A stretch of DNA of 64,000 nt from Cordilura impudica (lineage: Eukaryota; Arthropoda; Insecta; Diptera; Scathophagidae), in NCBI GenBank assembly GCA_963682025.1, contig OY821519.1:112581764-112645763 (forward strand), given 5' to 3'. The stretch's first letter is position 1, and every line of letters starts with the position of its first letter. Shown in pieces: positions 1-11,087 of the stretch. Made by a program: the position numbers and the translations under genes. The notes under the pieces are model-generated. The model ran no database searches. It saw only the letters and a list, made by a program, of their open reading frames with translations, and was not told the origin of the DNA.

Positions 1-96
1 CAAAATTTTTTTAAATTGATGAAAAAAAATTTTATTTCATGGTTTACAATACAAAAGTTTCTAAATTTTAAAATAATTTTCTAAAACTAAACAAAT
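1..96. repeat. LTR-derived fragment
   Basis: These first bases align well, in the same orientation, with 8667-8765, which lies inside the putative 5' LTR of the minus-strand gypsy remnant (shared stretches include AATTTTAAAATAATTTT). It is therefore probably a solo or truncated LTR copy cut by the window edge. The assignment depends on the gypsy call at 7.2-8.6 kb. Confidence 0.45.
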
Positions 97-107
97 AGGC
101 ATTAATA

Positions 108-875
108 AAACAAGCAAAAAAGATATAGTCGGTCTAGACCGAAAATCCGATACCCTACATCATATCAATTAAATATAGAAACTAAGCATAAACCAAATTT
201 GAGTGGCATTGTTATTAATTTTTTACCTTCGGATATGAAAAAATTCATATTGGATGATATATTTATATGGGGACTAGCTTGTAAAATGGACCGGTCCTGA
301 CCACATTTGGTAAGGTCATTCCTTTTTTGCAAGAACATATACAAATCAAATTTGAGAAAAATCTATGCAATATTTTTGTGTTTTGATATATTTAAGTGAA
401 GATCGGGAATCAGTTTCATATGGGGGCTATGACGAAGAATTGTTCTACAGGGTTTATTTTTGGAGTGTTGATGGATGTAATAAACATACACAAACCCAAT
501 TTGACCGAGATATATATGGCAATTTCGATATTATGGCATTTTAAGCCGATCTCATAGGGGTCATTTCTATGGGGACTTGGTCTGAACATGAACCGAATTG
601 CACCAACTTCAACAGCACTCTTACTATGGCCGATAGAAGCTTACATATCAATTTTCATTAAAATATATCCATAGTTGCGACTTGTAGTTTGATTAAATGG
701 TTTTCATGGACACACAGAAGGACGGACGGACGGACGGAGGGCGGACATCGATAAATAGACTCAGAAAGTGATTCTGGGTCGATCGGTATAATAAAAGATG
801 GGACTAGGTCAAATATTTTTGGTAGTTACAAATAGCAGCACAAAGTCATTATGCCTAAACCACATAGTGGTATAA
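108..875 (-). mobile_element. mini-me/DINE-like repeat, family A copy 1
   Basis: Member of the most abundant repeat family here (family A, about 14 copies). It begins AAACAAG, then a near-palindrome TAGTCGGTCTAGACCGA, and ends near CCACATAGTGGTATA. It carries a GGAC-repeat microsatellite at about 720-745, which is (GTCY)n on the other strand. That is the hallmark described for dipteran mini-me elements, which are linked to the DINE-1/INE-1 non-autonomous group. It has no coding capacity; short ORFs inside are accidental. Confidence 0.8.
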
Positions 876-913
876 CGTGTAATGAAAATGTATTTTAAAC
901 CTTCCATGACTTT

Positions 914-1730
914 TTTATACCCTCCACACCAGTGTGCAGAGGATATATATAAGTTTGTCATTCCGTTTGTAATAATTAGAAAAAAAATTTTGGACCCCAT
1001 AAAATATATATATTTGTGATCCTTATAACAAGCGGAGTTGATATAGCTATGTCCGTCTGTCCGTCTGTGGAAATTACGATGACAACTTTAATCGAGCAGC
1101 TAGGGTGCTTGTTGATACAAACTATGATTTACTAACATCCTGAGAAGTTTGGTGTTAAAAATCGTCCAAATCGGTTGATTAGGTCCCGAGAATTGAATGA
1201 AGAAGTAAAAAAGTCTTGAAAAAATATGATTTGTCTATGTTGTCACGATCACGCCCTCAATAGGATAATTGAGGTGCTCGTTTTTAGTAAAAAAGATTGA
1301 CCTACGTCATGAGAAGGTTTCTGTTTCAAAAATCACTGAAGAAGTACAAACATTGAAAAAAAAATATATGTTTCTGTATTGTTCTTGTTGTTATTTTAAA
1401 TGTTGTTGTTTTGACTTGTTGTCTTTCTGTCGGACTTGTTGGTTTTATAGTCGTTGTGATAATAATATAAAAAAAACTAACTCTTTGTACATTTTTTTAT
1501 CAATTCTGGTAAAAATTTTATAAAGTTTCCATTGTTTTGGAATAACAAAAAAATTTTTGTTAAATCATTGTCATCACCACGAGCCCACCTGCAAAGTTTC
1601 AGATCTATTGGGTCACGGTAAGGAGCTAAAAAACGATCCAAAATATTGACTACAAGCAGACAAGCAGACGCTAGTGTTAATATAAAGGGAGTAAAAATTC
1701 ACCAACTTCTAAAGGAAGTAAAGCTTAATT
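914..1730 (+). mobile_element. mini-me-like repeat, family B copy 1
   Basis: Second, related family (B). The head is TATACCCTCCACACCAGTG, followed by TTTGTCATTCCGTTTGTAA, a TA-rich tract near 1000, and a (GTCY) tract at about 1050-1070. The 3' end is eroded and the boundary is approximate. Related copies are at 7005-7075 (tail only) and 37328-37870 (complete, opposite strand). Confidence 0.65.
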
Positions 1731-1908
1731 ACATGTTGTTAATAAAAAAAAACCAATGTAAATTTACAAAAAAAAAAAAAAAAATGTATTAATTTATTTA
1801 AAGAAAACACAACAGTAACTTTTGATGTTGTATTTTTTGTTTGTAATATTTACATATAGTTACATGCATACATATATTAAATTATAAAATAATATACATA
1901 TATTCCAT

Positions 1909-2659
1909 ATATCTGTGGTTTTCTGGAATAACCGCGTATGTCATATAATCAAAATGTACAGGGGAGCCAAAAAACGTTATATTTTAAATAATGTGCTCGA
2001 TATAAAGATTTTAGAGCTTTTTATTTAACAATCCTTTAGATATGGGCAATAAATACTTTATATAAAATTTTGAGTCAAAAATCTTCAGAGGGATAAATTC
2101 TAGAGAAGGGCGAAAAAACAATATGTAAATTACACTTAAAGTGTGTGCAGATAAAATAACTTATGTCGACAAACGTCGTTTTCTATGAAAAAGAAAACTA
2201 CCAATGCAACCACCCATGAAGACATAAGTTGTTGTTGCTTCAAAAATGTTTTTTTTTTTTTTTGTTCGTCAACAAAAAGTTAACGGGACTTAGGATAAGA
2301 ATATAACAACGTATCAAGAAGAATACTGACAAGAAATAACAGAAATAAACACACAAGTTTTTATAAGTGGTTATAACCTGAAAACTAATCCAAAATTATA
2401 TTGCATTTTTTTTTTTTCATTAATAACAACATATGTCGCTCTGTGTCGTTTTCTGAGAAAATAATTTGTCAGCGATCAAACGTAGGTTGACATACGTCGT
2501 TAGTGCTGCAAATTAATTTAATAAACATTTAAGTTACGTCGTTATTTAAAAAAAACTCATAAATAGTCAATATTTTTTTTTTTTAATTAAAAATTAATAT
2601 ATTTGGCATCGTTAACTCAAAAATGGACATACGCGGTTATTCCAGGAAACCACAGATAT
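1909..2659. mobile_element. 751-bp MITE with ~34-bp terminal inverted repeats
   Basis: The left end ATATCTGTGGTTTTCTGG and the rest of the first ~34 bases are the reverse complement of the last ~34, with one mismatch (T/C). There is no coding capacity. The interior carries several copies of an ACGTCGTT-like motif (near 2172, 2437, 2486, 2535). The superfamily is unknown; a short TA or AT target duplication is possible but cannot be resolved in the TA-rich flanks. Confidence 0.75.
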
Positions 2660-3280
2660 GTGTATCCATAATAACCGCATGTTAGAAATAAATTGGTGTA
2701 TAATTTTATTTATATTAAATTCTGCAATATTTTGTGTCACTTCATTTTGCTCAGTGTGACTATGCCACAGTAGATGGCGCCACAATTTTTGTTCTAATTA
2801 GCTTCACAATAGTTATTTCTATTTTAACAAGAATGTCAACATTTTCAATTAGATACAGACACACCAATGTCAAAAGTTTACACAGAGCTGAGTGAAGAAG
2901 AAGCAATCAGTTATTTGCTTTCAAAACACTTCTACATAGTTATATCAAATTATTATTCTGCTTTGCCTACAAAATATCTGATTGCGATTACATAAAACTT
3001 TTAAAAATTGTTTATAATTACTAAAGCATTATTATTCACATAAATACAAAATTGCTCCCTTTTAACTATTCCATTTAAATTTAAGAAAATATCAATTCTA
3101 AAAACTGGAATTCAGATATCCAATTATAAATCAGAAAATATCAATTGAATTTCAGAAAATTATATTAAAGCGTCGGAAATAATAATTTGAAATTTAGAAG
3201 ACATCAATTGAATTTAAAAAAATATATAAATGTTATTCTTTAAACACAAATTGAAATTCAAAAACCCCAAATATGTTTAT
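2660..3280. other. No gene; degenerate CAATTGAATTTCAGAAAA-type repeats
   Basis: No coding region or RNA gene is seen. From about 3090 to 3250 there are imperfect copies of a motif like ATCAATTGAATTTCAGAA, the same motif that is tandem at 9605-9735. This sequence surrounds the S1 transposon insertion. Confidence 0.5.
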
Positions 3281-6087
3281 GGGGGGTTTCATGTCAAGTG
3301 CACCAACTTTTGAAACCGATGTCTTCCGCTCGGGATGAAATTTGCACCAAGGCTAGTCCTATTGGATAGTAGTTTAGACACAATTTTTCAACAAGATCGG
3401 TCAAGATCTCTATGAGTTAGAGGGATCAAAATTTGACATTTTGGCCAAACAGGTGTTTTTTATCATCCATGTAACTTATTACCTATTGTTCTTAGAAAAT
3501 TTTCTCCCAAATAGTTTAGATAGCTATTTCTTCAGTATTTCGGGAAAAAATACTTAAAAAAAAAAAAAAATTTTTAGACTTTTTTTTTTTGCTAAATCAA
3601 AGCATTTTTTGCATTTTTTTTTTTTTTTTTCATAAGAAAGCTTAGGATTTTACCTTTAAGAAATTTTTTGTCGCTTAGTGGGATGGGAGTGGGATATCTA
3701 TCAAAATAAATGTTTTGTAACTCAAGACAACGGTTTTACATTTTTCACAAATGCACTATTTTAAATTTTTTCCTATTTGTGTCAAAAACCTAACAAATGA
3801 AACTTATACTGAGAAACTAGACAAATTAAATTTCCGAAGGTATGTAACATACCTTCATAATATAACAGAAGAGAATGGTTATCTGTAACCTAAAAGAGTT
3901 ATTTGCAACATTTCAATCTGAACACGAGGATGTTAGAATTGGCTTCACGAAATTATCCCAAATGAGGCCAAAACATTGCGTTTTGGCAGGAAGCAGCGGA
4001 ACTTACACAGTATGCGTTTGCATGTACCATGAAAATGTTAAACTGATGTTGAAGGAAATCAACTTAAAGTATTTAACAGATGATTCGGCAGAAGATTTAC
4101 ACGATTACCGCGATTGCCTTAAATTGACTATGTGTCCTAATGCAACAACTTCTTGCCACTTAGGTGAATGTACCAATTGCCCGAAAACCACTTTCATCAA
4201 AGAAAATTTAATCAACTCTTTAGATCGAGAATATATAGAGGAGGTCAAATTTGATTCTTGGATTCAGAGTGACAGATGCACATTGAAAATAATCATTTTA
4301 AATGTGGATGATTTTGTGGAAGAAATTTGTGCAGGATTGCTAAACTTGAGAAACCATGACTTTTTAGCCAAAGAGCAATGGTCACTCTTTAAGGATTTGA
4401 AGATACATTTGAAGTCTGGTGAATTCGTTATTTCATATGATTTCGCAGAAAACTATAAATATGTTCTTCAGGATGCCATACAACCATTCCATTTCAATAA
4501 CGCCCAAGCAACTATATTCGCAGTAGTTATTTACTACATGAAAGATGAAAAACTGGAACACAAAAGTATGGCAATCATATCCGACGATTTAAGACATGAT
4601 ACCGTTGCAGTTTATGAGTACCAGAAGAGAATACTAAAATTTCTAAAATCTAAATTTACAGTAAAGAAGGTATACTACGTTTCGGACGGAGCTCGTCAAC
4701 ATTTTAAAAACAAAAGTAGCTTCGCAAATCTTATGGCTCATGAAAAAGATTTTGGAATGCCAGCTGAGTGGCATTTTCATCCTACTGCTCATGGTAAAGG
4801 AGCATGTAATGGTATTGAAGCAAACCTTGAAAGAAATGGAGCGAAGTATAGCCTACAGTGCTCTCATCAAGATCGCCTCTTAGATGCGACTGCTTTATTC
4901 CATTGGGCAAAGAATTATTGTTAAGAAACTCAAATAGTTTTTAGTAACAAAGAGGACCATCAGGAAACATTGAAAACACCGAAGAGCAGATTCGATGCTG
5001 CGGTAACAATCGATGGCACCGCTCAATACCATGCTTTTATACCGCTTGTCGATGGAAGACTCAAGTTGAAAAAGTTTACTGCCTCTATTCAATGTGATTT
5101 CTTTCCAAAGCCAACAAATAAACCAGCAGCAAAATCAACAGCTGAACCTAGTAACGCCAAGAAAGGACTGACAAAAAAACGCAGTAAATAAAGGCGACAA
5201 AAAAGCTGGATGAAAGACTGGGTATTTAAAAATTTACAAGACTTAAATATTTCATCAGCTACAATAAATTAAGTATAAAAATAGTTATGATATAAATGGA
5301 TCTAATGTAATTAAGATTAAATTTTATCAAATTATTTATCTTTTTAATTTTAATATTATTATTATATATTAATTTAATTATTATTACAAATAAAAAAAAA
5401 ATAATAATCTTTCAACATTTCTATAGAAAAAAATTGATTTTTTTCCTGAGGTTAACATATTCTGGGTATTACAGTATCGAGGGTATGAAATCTTAGTTGG
5501 GTATGTTACATACCTTCTGAATATTTAATCTGTCTAGTTTCTCGGTATAAGTTTAATTTGTAAGGTTTTACACACAAATAGGCAAAAATTCAAAATAGTA
5601 CATTTGTGAAAAATTGAAAAACCGTTGTCTTGAGTTACAAAACATTTATTTTGATAGATATCACACTCCCATCCCACTAAGCGACCAAAAAGTTCTTAAA
5701 GGTAAAATCCTAAGCCTTTTTATGAAAAAAAAAAAAGAAATGCCTTTTTTGAAAAAAAGGCACAAAATGCTTTGATTTAGCAAAAAAAAGTCTACAAAAA
5801 AAATTTTTTTTTAAAGTATTTTTTTCCGAAATATTGAAGCAATAGCTATCTAAACTATTTGGGAAAAAATTTTCTAAGAATAATAGGTAATAAGTTACGT
5901 GGATGAGAAAAACACCTGTTTGGCCAAAATGTCAAATTTTGATCCCCTCTAACTCAGAGAGCTCTTGACCGATCTTGCTGAAAAATAGTGTCTAAACTAC
6001 TATCTGATAGAACTAACCTTGTTGCAAATTTCATCCCGATCGGAAGACATCGGTTTCAAAAGTTGGTGCACTTGACATGAAACCCCC
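3281..6087 (+). mobile_element. S1: 2.8-kb DNA transposon with ~590-bp TIRs
   Basis: The ends GGGGGGTTTCATGTCAAGTG and CACTTGACATGAAACCCCC are inverted copies, and the inverted repeat continues inward to about 3870 and about 5497. The same four bases, TTAT, flank both ends (3277-3280 and 6088-6091), consistent with a 4-bp target-site duplication. It contains one transposase-like reading frame (3875-5191). The 4-bp duplication, long TIRs and protein type suggest a Sola-like superfamily, but this is inference. The left TIR directly abuts an N-terminally truncated ORF, so the element is a shortened derivative. Confidence 0.85.
3875..5191 (+). pseudogene. S1 transposase, N-terminally truncated, one premature stop
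   Basis: The frame is open from an ATG at 3875 to 4921, hits TAA at 4922-4924, and continues in the same frame to 5191. The S3 copy has AAA at the equivalent codon, so the stop is a one-base change. Visible in order: a Cys-rich segment (CHLGECTNCP), an acidic DFAENY motif, an ISDDLRHD segment, YYVSDGARQHFKN, and AEWHFHPTAHGKGACNG, then a basic C-terminus. The spacing of Asp in DFAENY and SDG and the HGKG block resembles an RNase-H-fold transposase, but the catalytic triad is inferred. Compared with S2 (37958-39993) the N-terminal ~250 residues are missing. S2 and S3 encode relatives. Confidence 0.75.
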
Positions 6088-6275
6088 TTATATTTAAAAA
6101 TGATTACATTAAAAAAAAAATATTGCCATTCAGGAAACATTAATAGCATTTCAGGATAAGAATGTATTAATTTAAATTCAATGAAGTTTAGAAAACCACA
6201 GATGATATTTAAGAATTGCGAACATAAAAATTGTTACTTAAATAAAGCGCAATTTGATGAGAATGTTATATATAA

Positions 6276-6490
6276 AGGGTGATCCGTTTCGAATTTCCCT
6301 ACTATTGTAAAGAAAAAAAAACAAAGAATGTTCAAATTTAATGGGGAATTTTTATTATCATTTGAAAGAACATTCTTTGGCATTTATTTTTTGAAGATTA
6401 TGTCTATCAAATGTTGGCCGCGGCTACGTCTCAGATGGTCCATCCCTTGAGTCCAATTTTGGATGACTCTATGTTTTCCAAATATGGCAA
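6276..6490 (-). pseudogene. mariner-like transposase C-terminal fragment with TIR
   Basis: On the minus strand the fragment reads ...NWTQGMDHLRRSRGQHL then IDIIFKK and stop (stop codon at 6384-6386). This matches the C-terminus of a widespread insect Tc1/mariner-type transposase (RVIENWTQRMDHLRRSRGQ-type). Downstream on that strand it ends at a putative TIR, AGGGTGATCCGTTTCGAA in + orientation, at 6276. Only ~30 residues remain. Confidence 0.65.
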
Positions 6491-7004
6491 TATTTTAACA
6501 AAAAAATTGAGAGAGCATTTTTTTTTTTGTTATTATTTTTTTACTTCATCCGACCTATACGGCCGCAATAAAGAATTATTTGGCCAGTTAAAAGAAACTG
6601 TACAGCCATTTCCAATTAGGACGATTTAACGCGTGTAGCTACTCTACACAACCACTACCTTCGCAATGGATGTTAGGGCGAGCTATTTAATTTACAAAAA
6701 CTTAAACTAAATTAAACGAGAGGTTATGTCATATAACCGGAAATGCATGCATATAGGTATATAACCCAAATTCATGCCGATCAGCAACCACGATGACCAA
6801 AAAGCAAACACCGAAATGTGTTTTCTTTTATCCGAAATAATAGAAAAGACGAAAACCAGCTTTATAGACGAGCTTTATAGACTTACTCTTGAAATAAGCA
6901 AAAATCGTCTGTTAAGCGGATTAACCCAAAGAAATTGCTGAAATAATTTGTATTAAGTATAATAAATTGCTTACTTTTTCAAATATTTCGTTTGCATTTA
7001 TTAT
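6491..7004. other. No recognisable feature
   Basis: AT-rich sequence with no supported coding region, RNA gene or clear repeat. It lies between a mariner fragment and a family-B repeat tail. Confidence 0.4.
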
Positions 7005-7075
7005 CAATAGTCAAACCGAGGTGGAGGGTATCAAAGATTCGGTACAGCCGAATTTAACACTCTTACTTGTTTTAT
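7005..7075 (+). repeat. mini-me-like family B tail fragment
   Basis: About 70 bp matching the end of family B: ACCGAGGTGGAGGGTATC, the hairpin ATTCGGTACAGCCGAAT, then AACACTCTTACTTGTTTTA. It is the reverse complement of the start of the copy at 37328. Confidence 0.7.
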
Positions 7076-7161
7076 TATCGGTAGATTTTTACGTTTTAAA
7101 CACAATCCAATCAAAAGTTATAAAATCGTTCAATGTGCAATGCATCATACATGTTTAAAAT

Positions 7162-7377
7162 TTATGCCGGCTTCAGTCTTTCAACGGATATAACTTTTGT
7201 CTTGCCATTGACAAGTACTTTGAATTTGTTTTCGCATTTAACTGCAATACATCTTACAAACATAAAGCTGCTAGTTTTCAGTTGGTTTTTGACAAACTGA
7301 TACTTTGATGATGTAGGCTGAATATTATTCACGTTCTGACGAAATTGATGAATATGATCATGTTGAACATTCTTCAA
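7162..7377 (-). pseudogene. Ty3/gypsy integrase C-terminal fragment
   Basis: Minus-strand 71-codon reading frame. It contains HQFRQNVNNIQPTSS and ends VLVNGKTKVISVERLKPA, a typical end of gypsy-type Pol in insects. The segment between is compressed relative to intact elements (deletion). It belongs with the Gag-protease remnant at 7540-8580 on the same strand; RT, RNase H and most of integrase are missing. Confidence 0.75.
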
Positions 7378-7394
7378 AGAATTCTACCGGTAGT

Positions 7395-7520
7395 GTAACA
7401 TTCGAATGACTTTTTTTTAGGCATAAACAACAATCGCTAAAGTAAAAAATTGCCAAAAATCAAAAGTGGCCAAAATCTAAAATCGCAAAAACAACAATCG
7501 ACAAAATCAAAAATCGGGTA
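7395..7520. repeat. Short AAAATC-rich degenerate tandem repeat
   Basis: Runs such as GCCAAAAATCAAAAGTGGCC and AATCGCAAAAACAACAATCG repeat with a period of about 17-20 bp. The reverse complement (TTTTTGGCGATTTTTG-like) matches arrays at 56140-56430 and 57790-57920, suggesting the same Helitron-derived origin. Confidence 0.45.
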
Positions 7521-7539
7521 TCAGCTAGATTTCATGTAT

Positions 7540-8580
7540 TAACGAAAAGAATTCAAAAACAGTGGCAATTGATTTAATGGCGCCATCATCTTGCACACCA
7601 ATTCCTTTGCAACATAAGGTTTGCATCAAATCAATTAGGCAGTTATGCTTGACGACAATGAGGGTCCTAAAGTGACCTAAAAAATCAGAGCGAATTATTT
7701 GCTTTGTTACCTCAGCACTGATGAAGTCCCAGCGAATAACAATAACGTGTTTAAGTCAAATATCTTAATTTTTGTTTGATTTTCGGGGTACAGCATCAAA
7801 GGATCGGGAGTTTGTTTCACTTGAAATGATGATGCAGGTTATACTGTTAAATCTACAGCAGTGTCTATTGAAAACCTGATATTATTTAAAGTCATGAACA
7901 AACAGGCGACAAACCGCTCGGCAGCCCTCTCTGACACCACAGACGGGCACCAACTTGTTTCCGATTGGTTGGCGTTGCGATTAAAACTGCAGAAGGTTGT
8001 GCATTTCGTTGCACGCTCTCGAAATTTAAAGTGATACCAGTATAGAAGTTTCCCGTTTCTGGAAACTGATCGCTTACGAAATTTGAAATCTTTTGATTTT
8101 TCGCGACTTTTCACTTTGCGCTGTTAGCTTCTCAACTTTTCGCTCGAGGTCACCAAAACGTGCTGGAATTGCAGTGGAGTTAAATTCACCTATATCTGTA
8201 CTATCACCAAAATTGTGAGCGAATCATCTCTTATGGACAAAATAGCTTTCATCTGGGAAGTGAGAAGCTGCATTCAAAGTTGCTTTAAAAGGTCGTCATA
8301 AACTCAAAAGGTTTTCTATCACCCAGTTTGATGCTAGTCAGCAGCTTGGGCAATCGCTTTTCCTCCGATTCAGTGAAACAAACAATCAGCCTCGTTTTAA
8401 GCGTTTCACGCATGTAATTGCTTCTTGATTAACTCCATCGATAAAAAGTTTGTTGGTCGATCTGCCCAAATAAAAATAATGGATCGGAGCACCAAAATAA
8501 TATAGCTTTAACAGCAACTTTTGAAATTTCTATACTTGAGTTTGTTGTTTGTAGCGACGAATGTTCATCCTCGCTGATAG
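7540..8580 (-). pseudogene. CsRn1-clade Ty3/gypsy Gag-protease remnant
   Basis: Minus-strand, frameshifted coding remnant. Recognisable: LLTSIKLGDRKPFEF-like capsid end, PARFGDLERKVEKLT, a zinc-binding block WYHFKFRERATKCTTFCSF, a protease-like IRFSIDTAVDLTV (DTG changed to DTA), and TKQIIRSDFLGHFRTL with KHNCLIDL. The H-C-C pattern fits the unusual CHCC Gag box of CsRn1 elements, but the expected first Cys (CWYH) reads YWYH. Gag binds RNA and packages it; protease would mature the polyprotein. The altered DTG plus shifts mark it as dead. Confidence 0.7.
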
Positions 8581-8587
8581 ACAAGGC

Positions 8588-8600
8588 GGGGGGTCACCAA
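8588..8600 (-). other. Probable tRNA-Trp type primer-binding site
   Basis: The minus strand reads TTGGTGACCCCCC immediately after the putative LTR end ...TTCCCAACA. Insect CsRn1 elements use a TGGTGACCCCGACG-type site complementary to tRNA-Trp. It is truncated or diverged after the C run. Confidence 0.5.
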
Positions 8601-9060
8601 TGTTGGGAATAACCAAATTTGAATATTACAATTCTTTAAAGTAATTACAGTTTGTATATCCTGAAACAAAATTAATTTTTTAACTGATAAAAATATTTTC
8701 ATTTCTTGTTTTACAATAAAAGAGTTTCTCAATTTTAAAATAATTTTTTAGAATTCAAAGAACAATTACTTATAGATAATGTAGTTTATAAGGCAGTTAT
8801 AGTACAAAGTCTTCGTAGTATTTATAAAGCCATTCCTTAGTTTCGGTGAAACTTTTTTCAGGCAAAAATTATCTTTTATCTTTTATTATCTTTTTCCACT
8901 TTTTTCCATTTTTACAAAAATTTTCGAAGTTGTCTGCTGTTAAAATTTTAGAGTATTCTAATTTTGAATTAGCTACGAGGGAAAGAGCCGCGGATTCACT
9001 GCACTTGTATCAAATGTATTTGTTTATTACATTATACTTATTGTAAACATACTTACATAG
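8601..9060 (-). repeat. Putative 5' LTR of the gypsy remnant
   Basis: It begins (plus strand) TGTTGGGAATAACC next to the primer-binding site, as expected for the inner end of a 5' LTR on the minus strand. Part of it (8667-8765) recurs at window positions 1-96. The outer end was not located; the 3' coordinate is a guess. Confidence 0.4.
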
Positions 9061-9600
9061 ATTTATTTTACTTTACTATTTATGACGCAGTCATGTAATT
9101 AGCAATTAATACCAATTATTAATGACACTAAATTACTAAGCTCAATATTATCAGTGTTTCTGTTATTCTCAAATCGTTTATTTACTTAATTAATCTAATG
9201 GCTGTAAAAATGGATCATACAAATATGTCTACTTATAACAGTTAATCAAATAGACCAATTTAAGTCATTCTGACAATTATTATCAGAGATTGTATTTGTG
9301 TGTCATAACGATGACCAATATTATTAGTTTGCTAGCTTCATTGTTTTTAACATTCACAATTACAAGGATGATAAGCTCCATTGATTATGTTATTCCATAA
9401 CATATGTTGTTTCTACAGTAGAGGCCAACATTAAAGGACGACGATGCTTCATGTCTGTTGTTGGAACCAAAACACTACTTAATCGATTCCAAAGTCTATA
9501 TAAAGTATGATACTAAAATACATTTTAGTGTTAATTACGTACTATTTTTGCTGGAATGTTATGTTACATGTTTTTAAAAACGGTCGACTGAATTACACCT
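9061..9600. other. No recognisable gene
   Basis: AT-rich sequence without a supported feature. A TATATAAAG box-like sequence at about 9497 stands alone and is not assigned. Confidence 0.4.
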
Positions 9601-9604
9601 TTTC

Positions 9605-9735
9605 CAATTGCATTTCAGAAAACATCAATTGATTTACAGAAATAATCAACTGAATTTCAGAAAATATCAATTGAATTTTAGAAACTGTCAATTATATTTC
9701 AGAAAACATCAATTGAATTTCAGAAAAATAGTTCT
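9605..9735. repeat. ~21-bp minisatellite (ATTTCAGAAAACATCAATTGA)
   Basis: About six imperfect tandem units of AATTTCAGAAAATATCAATT type. The same unit is scattered at 3090-3250. The 71-codon ORF across it is just the translation of the repeat. Confidence 0.75.
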
Positions 9736-10444
9736 GACTATATACGAAAACAAATTTTTTAAGTATAACACTTGGTTTGTAACATTTCTTTTAAATTATA
9801 AACGTGTGTCTTCAAAATCATGACTTCAAAATCGGCTGTCACGATGTAGGCAAAACTTTACTCCCCATTCCTTTCCTGGTTTTATATTGAAGCTGATAAA
9901 AAATAAAATCCTCATTTTCTTACCATAAGAGTCTGCCCTAGATTGTTTATTTTCCGGTGGATAAAAAATGAGTCCAAATATTGGCAAACATTTTCTGTGA
10001 CTCCAAATCACTAATAGAAATGCACACAAATCAATGTTCAAAATCTCCTGATACATTATTATAACAGTTCGATGGCAAACCATTGATTTTTTGCCAAAGT
10101 TTTTGTAGGAGCAAGTTGGATTTTTTTTTGAAAATACTAGAAAATGTTAGCATATATCTCTATTTCATCAGGTATTCCAATCAAACTAACAGCAAATGAA
10201 CAGGGTTGTCATAATAACATATTTTTAAATAAAAGAATGATCCAAATAATTGACATAATGAGTTTCAGTCTTTTTTACCTGCCTAATATCTTCAACAAGG
10301 ACATAAACATGTCGTTATAGATCGTTCCTAGACGTGAGTGCATGCTGTTTGCCTCCATTTCTCCATGAAGGATTTGATATTGATCTAACACAATCATATG
10401 ACCAGCTTTATAAAAATTAAATTTATTAACCGTAATTATTACAA

Positions 10445-10805
10445 CTAGCAGATCCCCGCCCTCTAAATTCGTGTGCAAATTCTAGGAAATTTTATTTTTT
10501 CATTTAATGAATTATGAAGGTATGCTAATCAATTTTAGCCAATTCACTTTTTTGGTTTATGTCCAAAACAATTTTTCAATTCAACACAATTATTGTTTTG
10601 AATGAAAAGGCAAATTCATCTTTTTTTTTGCAAACACATTAACAAATTTAATAAACACAAAAATTTTAAAATGTAAAAATCTGTATGTGTGGTGGACAGC
10701 TTAAAATAAATACCTTTCAAATAAGATACGTTTGGTCAAAATTGGGACAAAACTGTGGAACAAATCATCGGTCACAAGAAATCGCCCAACCTATTAATAT
10801 TATTG
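10445..10805 (-). mobile_element. Non-autonomous Helitron-like repeat, family D copy 1
   Basis: The minus strand ends in GGGCGGGGATCTGCTAG followed by T, resembling the CTRR|T 3' terminus of Helitrons. The body aligns with 30200-30735, including ATCGGTCACAAGAAATCGC and CCTATTAATATTAT. No coding. Its 5' end is unclear. Confidence 0.6.
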
Positions 10806-10891
10806 ATATTTTAATTAATATAATAATAATAAGCTAAAGTAATATCGTGTTATATAGTAATATCAAAACAAAGTTTCTATTTTTATAAGAA

Positions 10892-10965
10892 CTAGTATAG
10901 CCCAGCACTCGAAATTCTAGTGCAAATTCTAGGAAATATTATTTTTTCATTAAATTTTTGTCTTC
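10892..10965 (-). repeat. Helitron-like family D fragment (copy 2)
   Basis: Begins CTAG and continues CCAGCACTCGAAATTC then AAATTCTAGGAAAT, matching the 3' end of family D; only about 75 bp remain. Confidence 0.55.
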
Positions 10966-11087
10966 CAATGTTTTTTAATCTATACATATGAAAAAATTAT
11001 GAATATTTAAAATCAACACAGAGCGTCTGATATATAATTTAAATCATTCGCATTCACAGGGTGTAACGAATTATTATAAATATTTTA

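Noticed and set aside
9490..9530. TATA box with start of a Pol II gene
   Set aside because: TATATAAAG occurs in isolation in AT-rich sequence with no downstream coding region; expected by chance.
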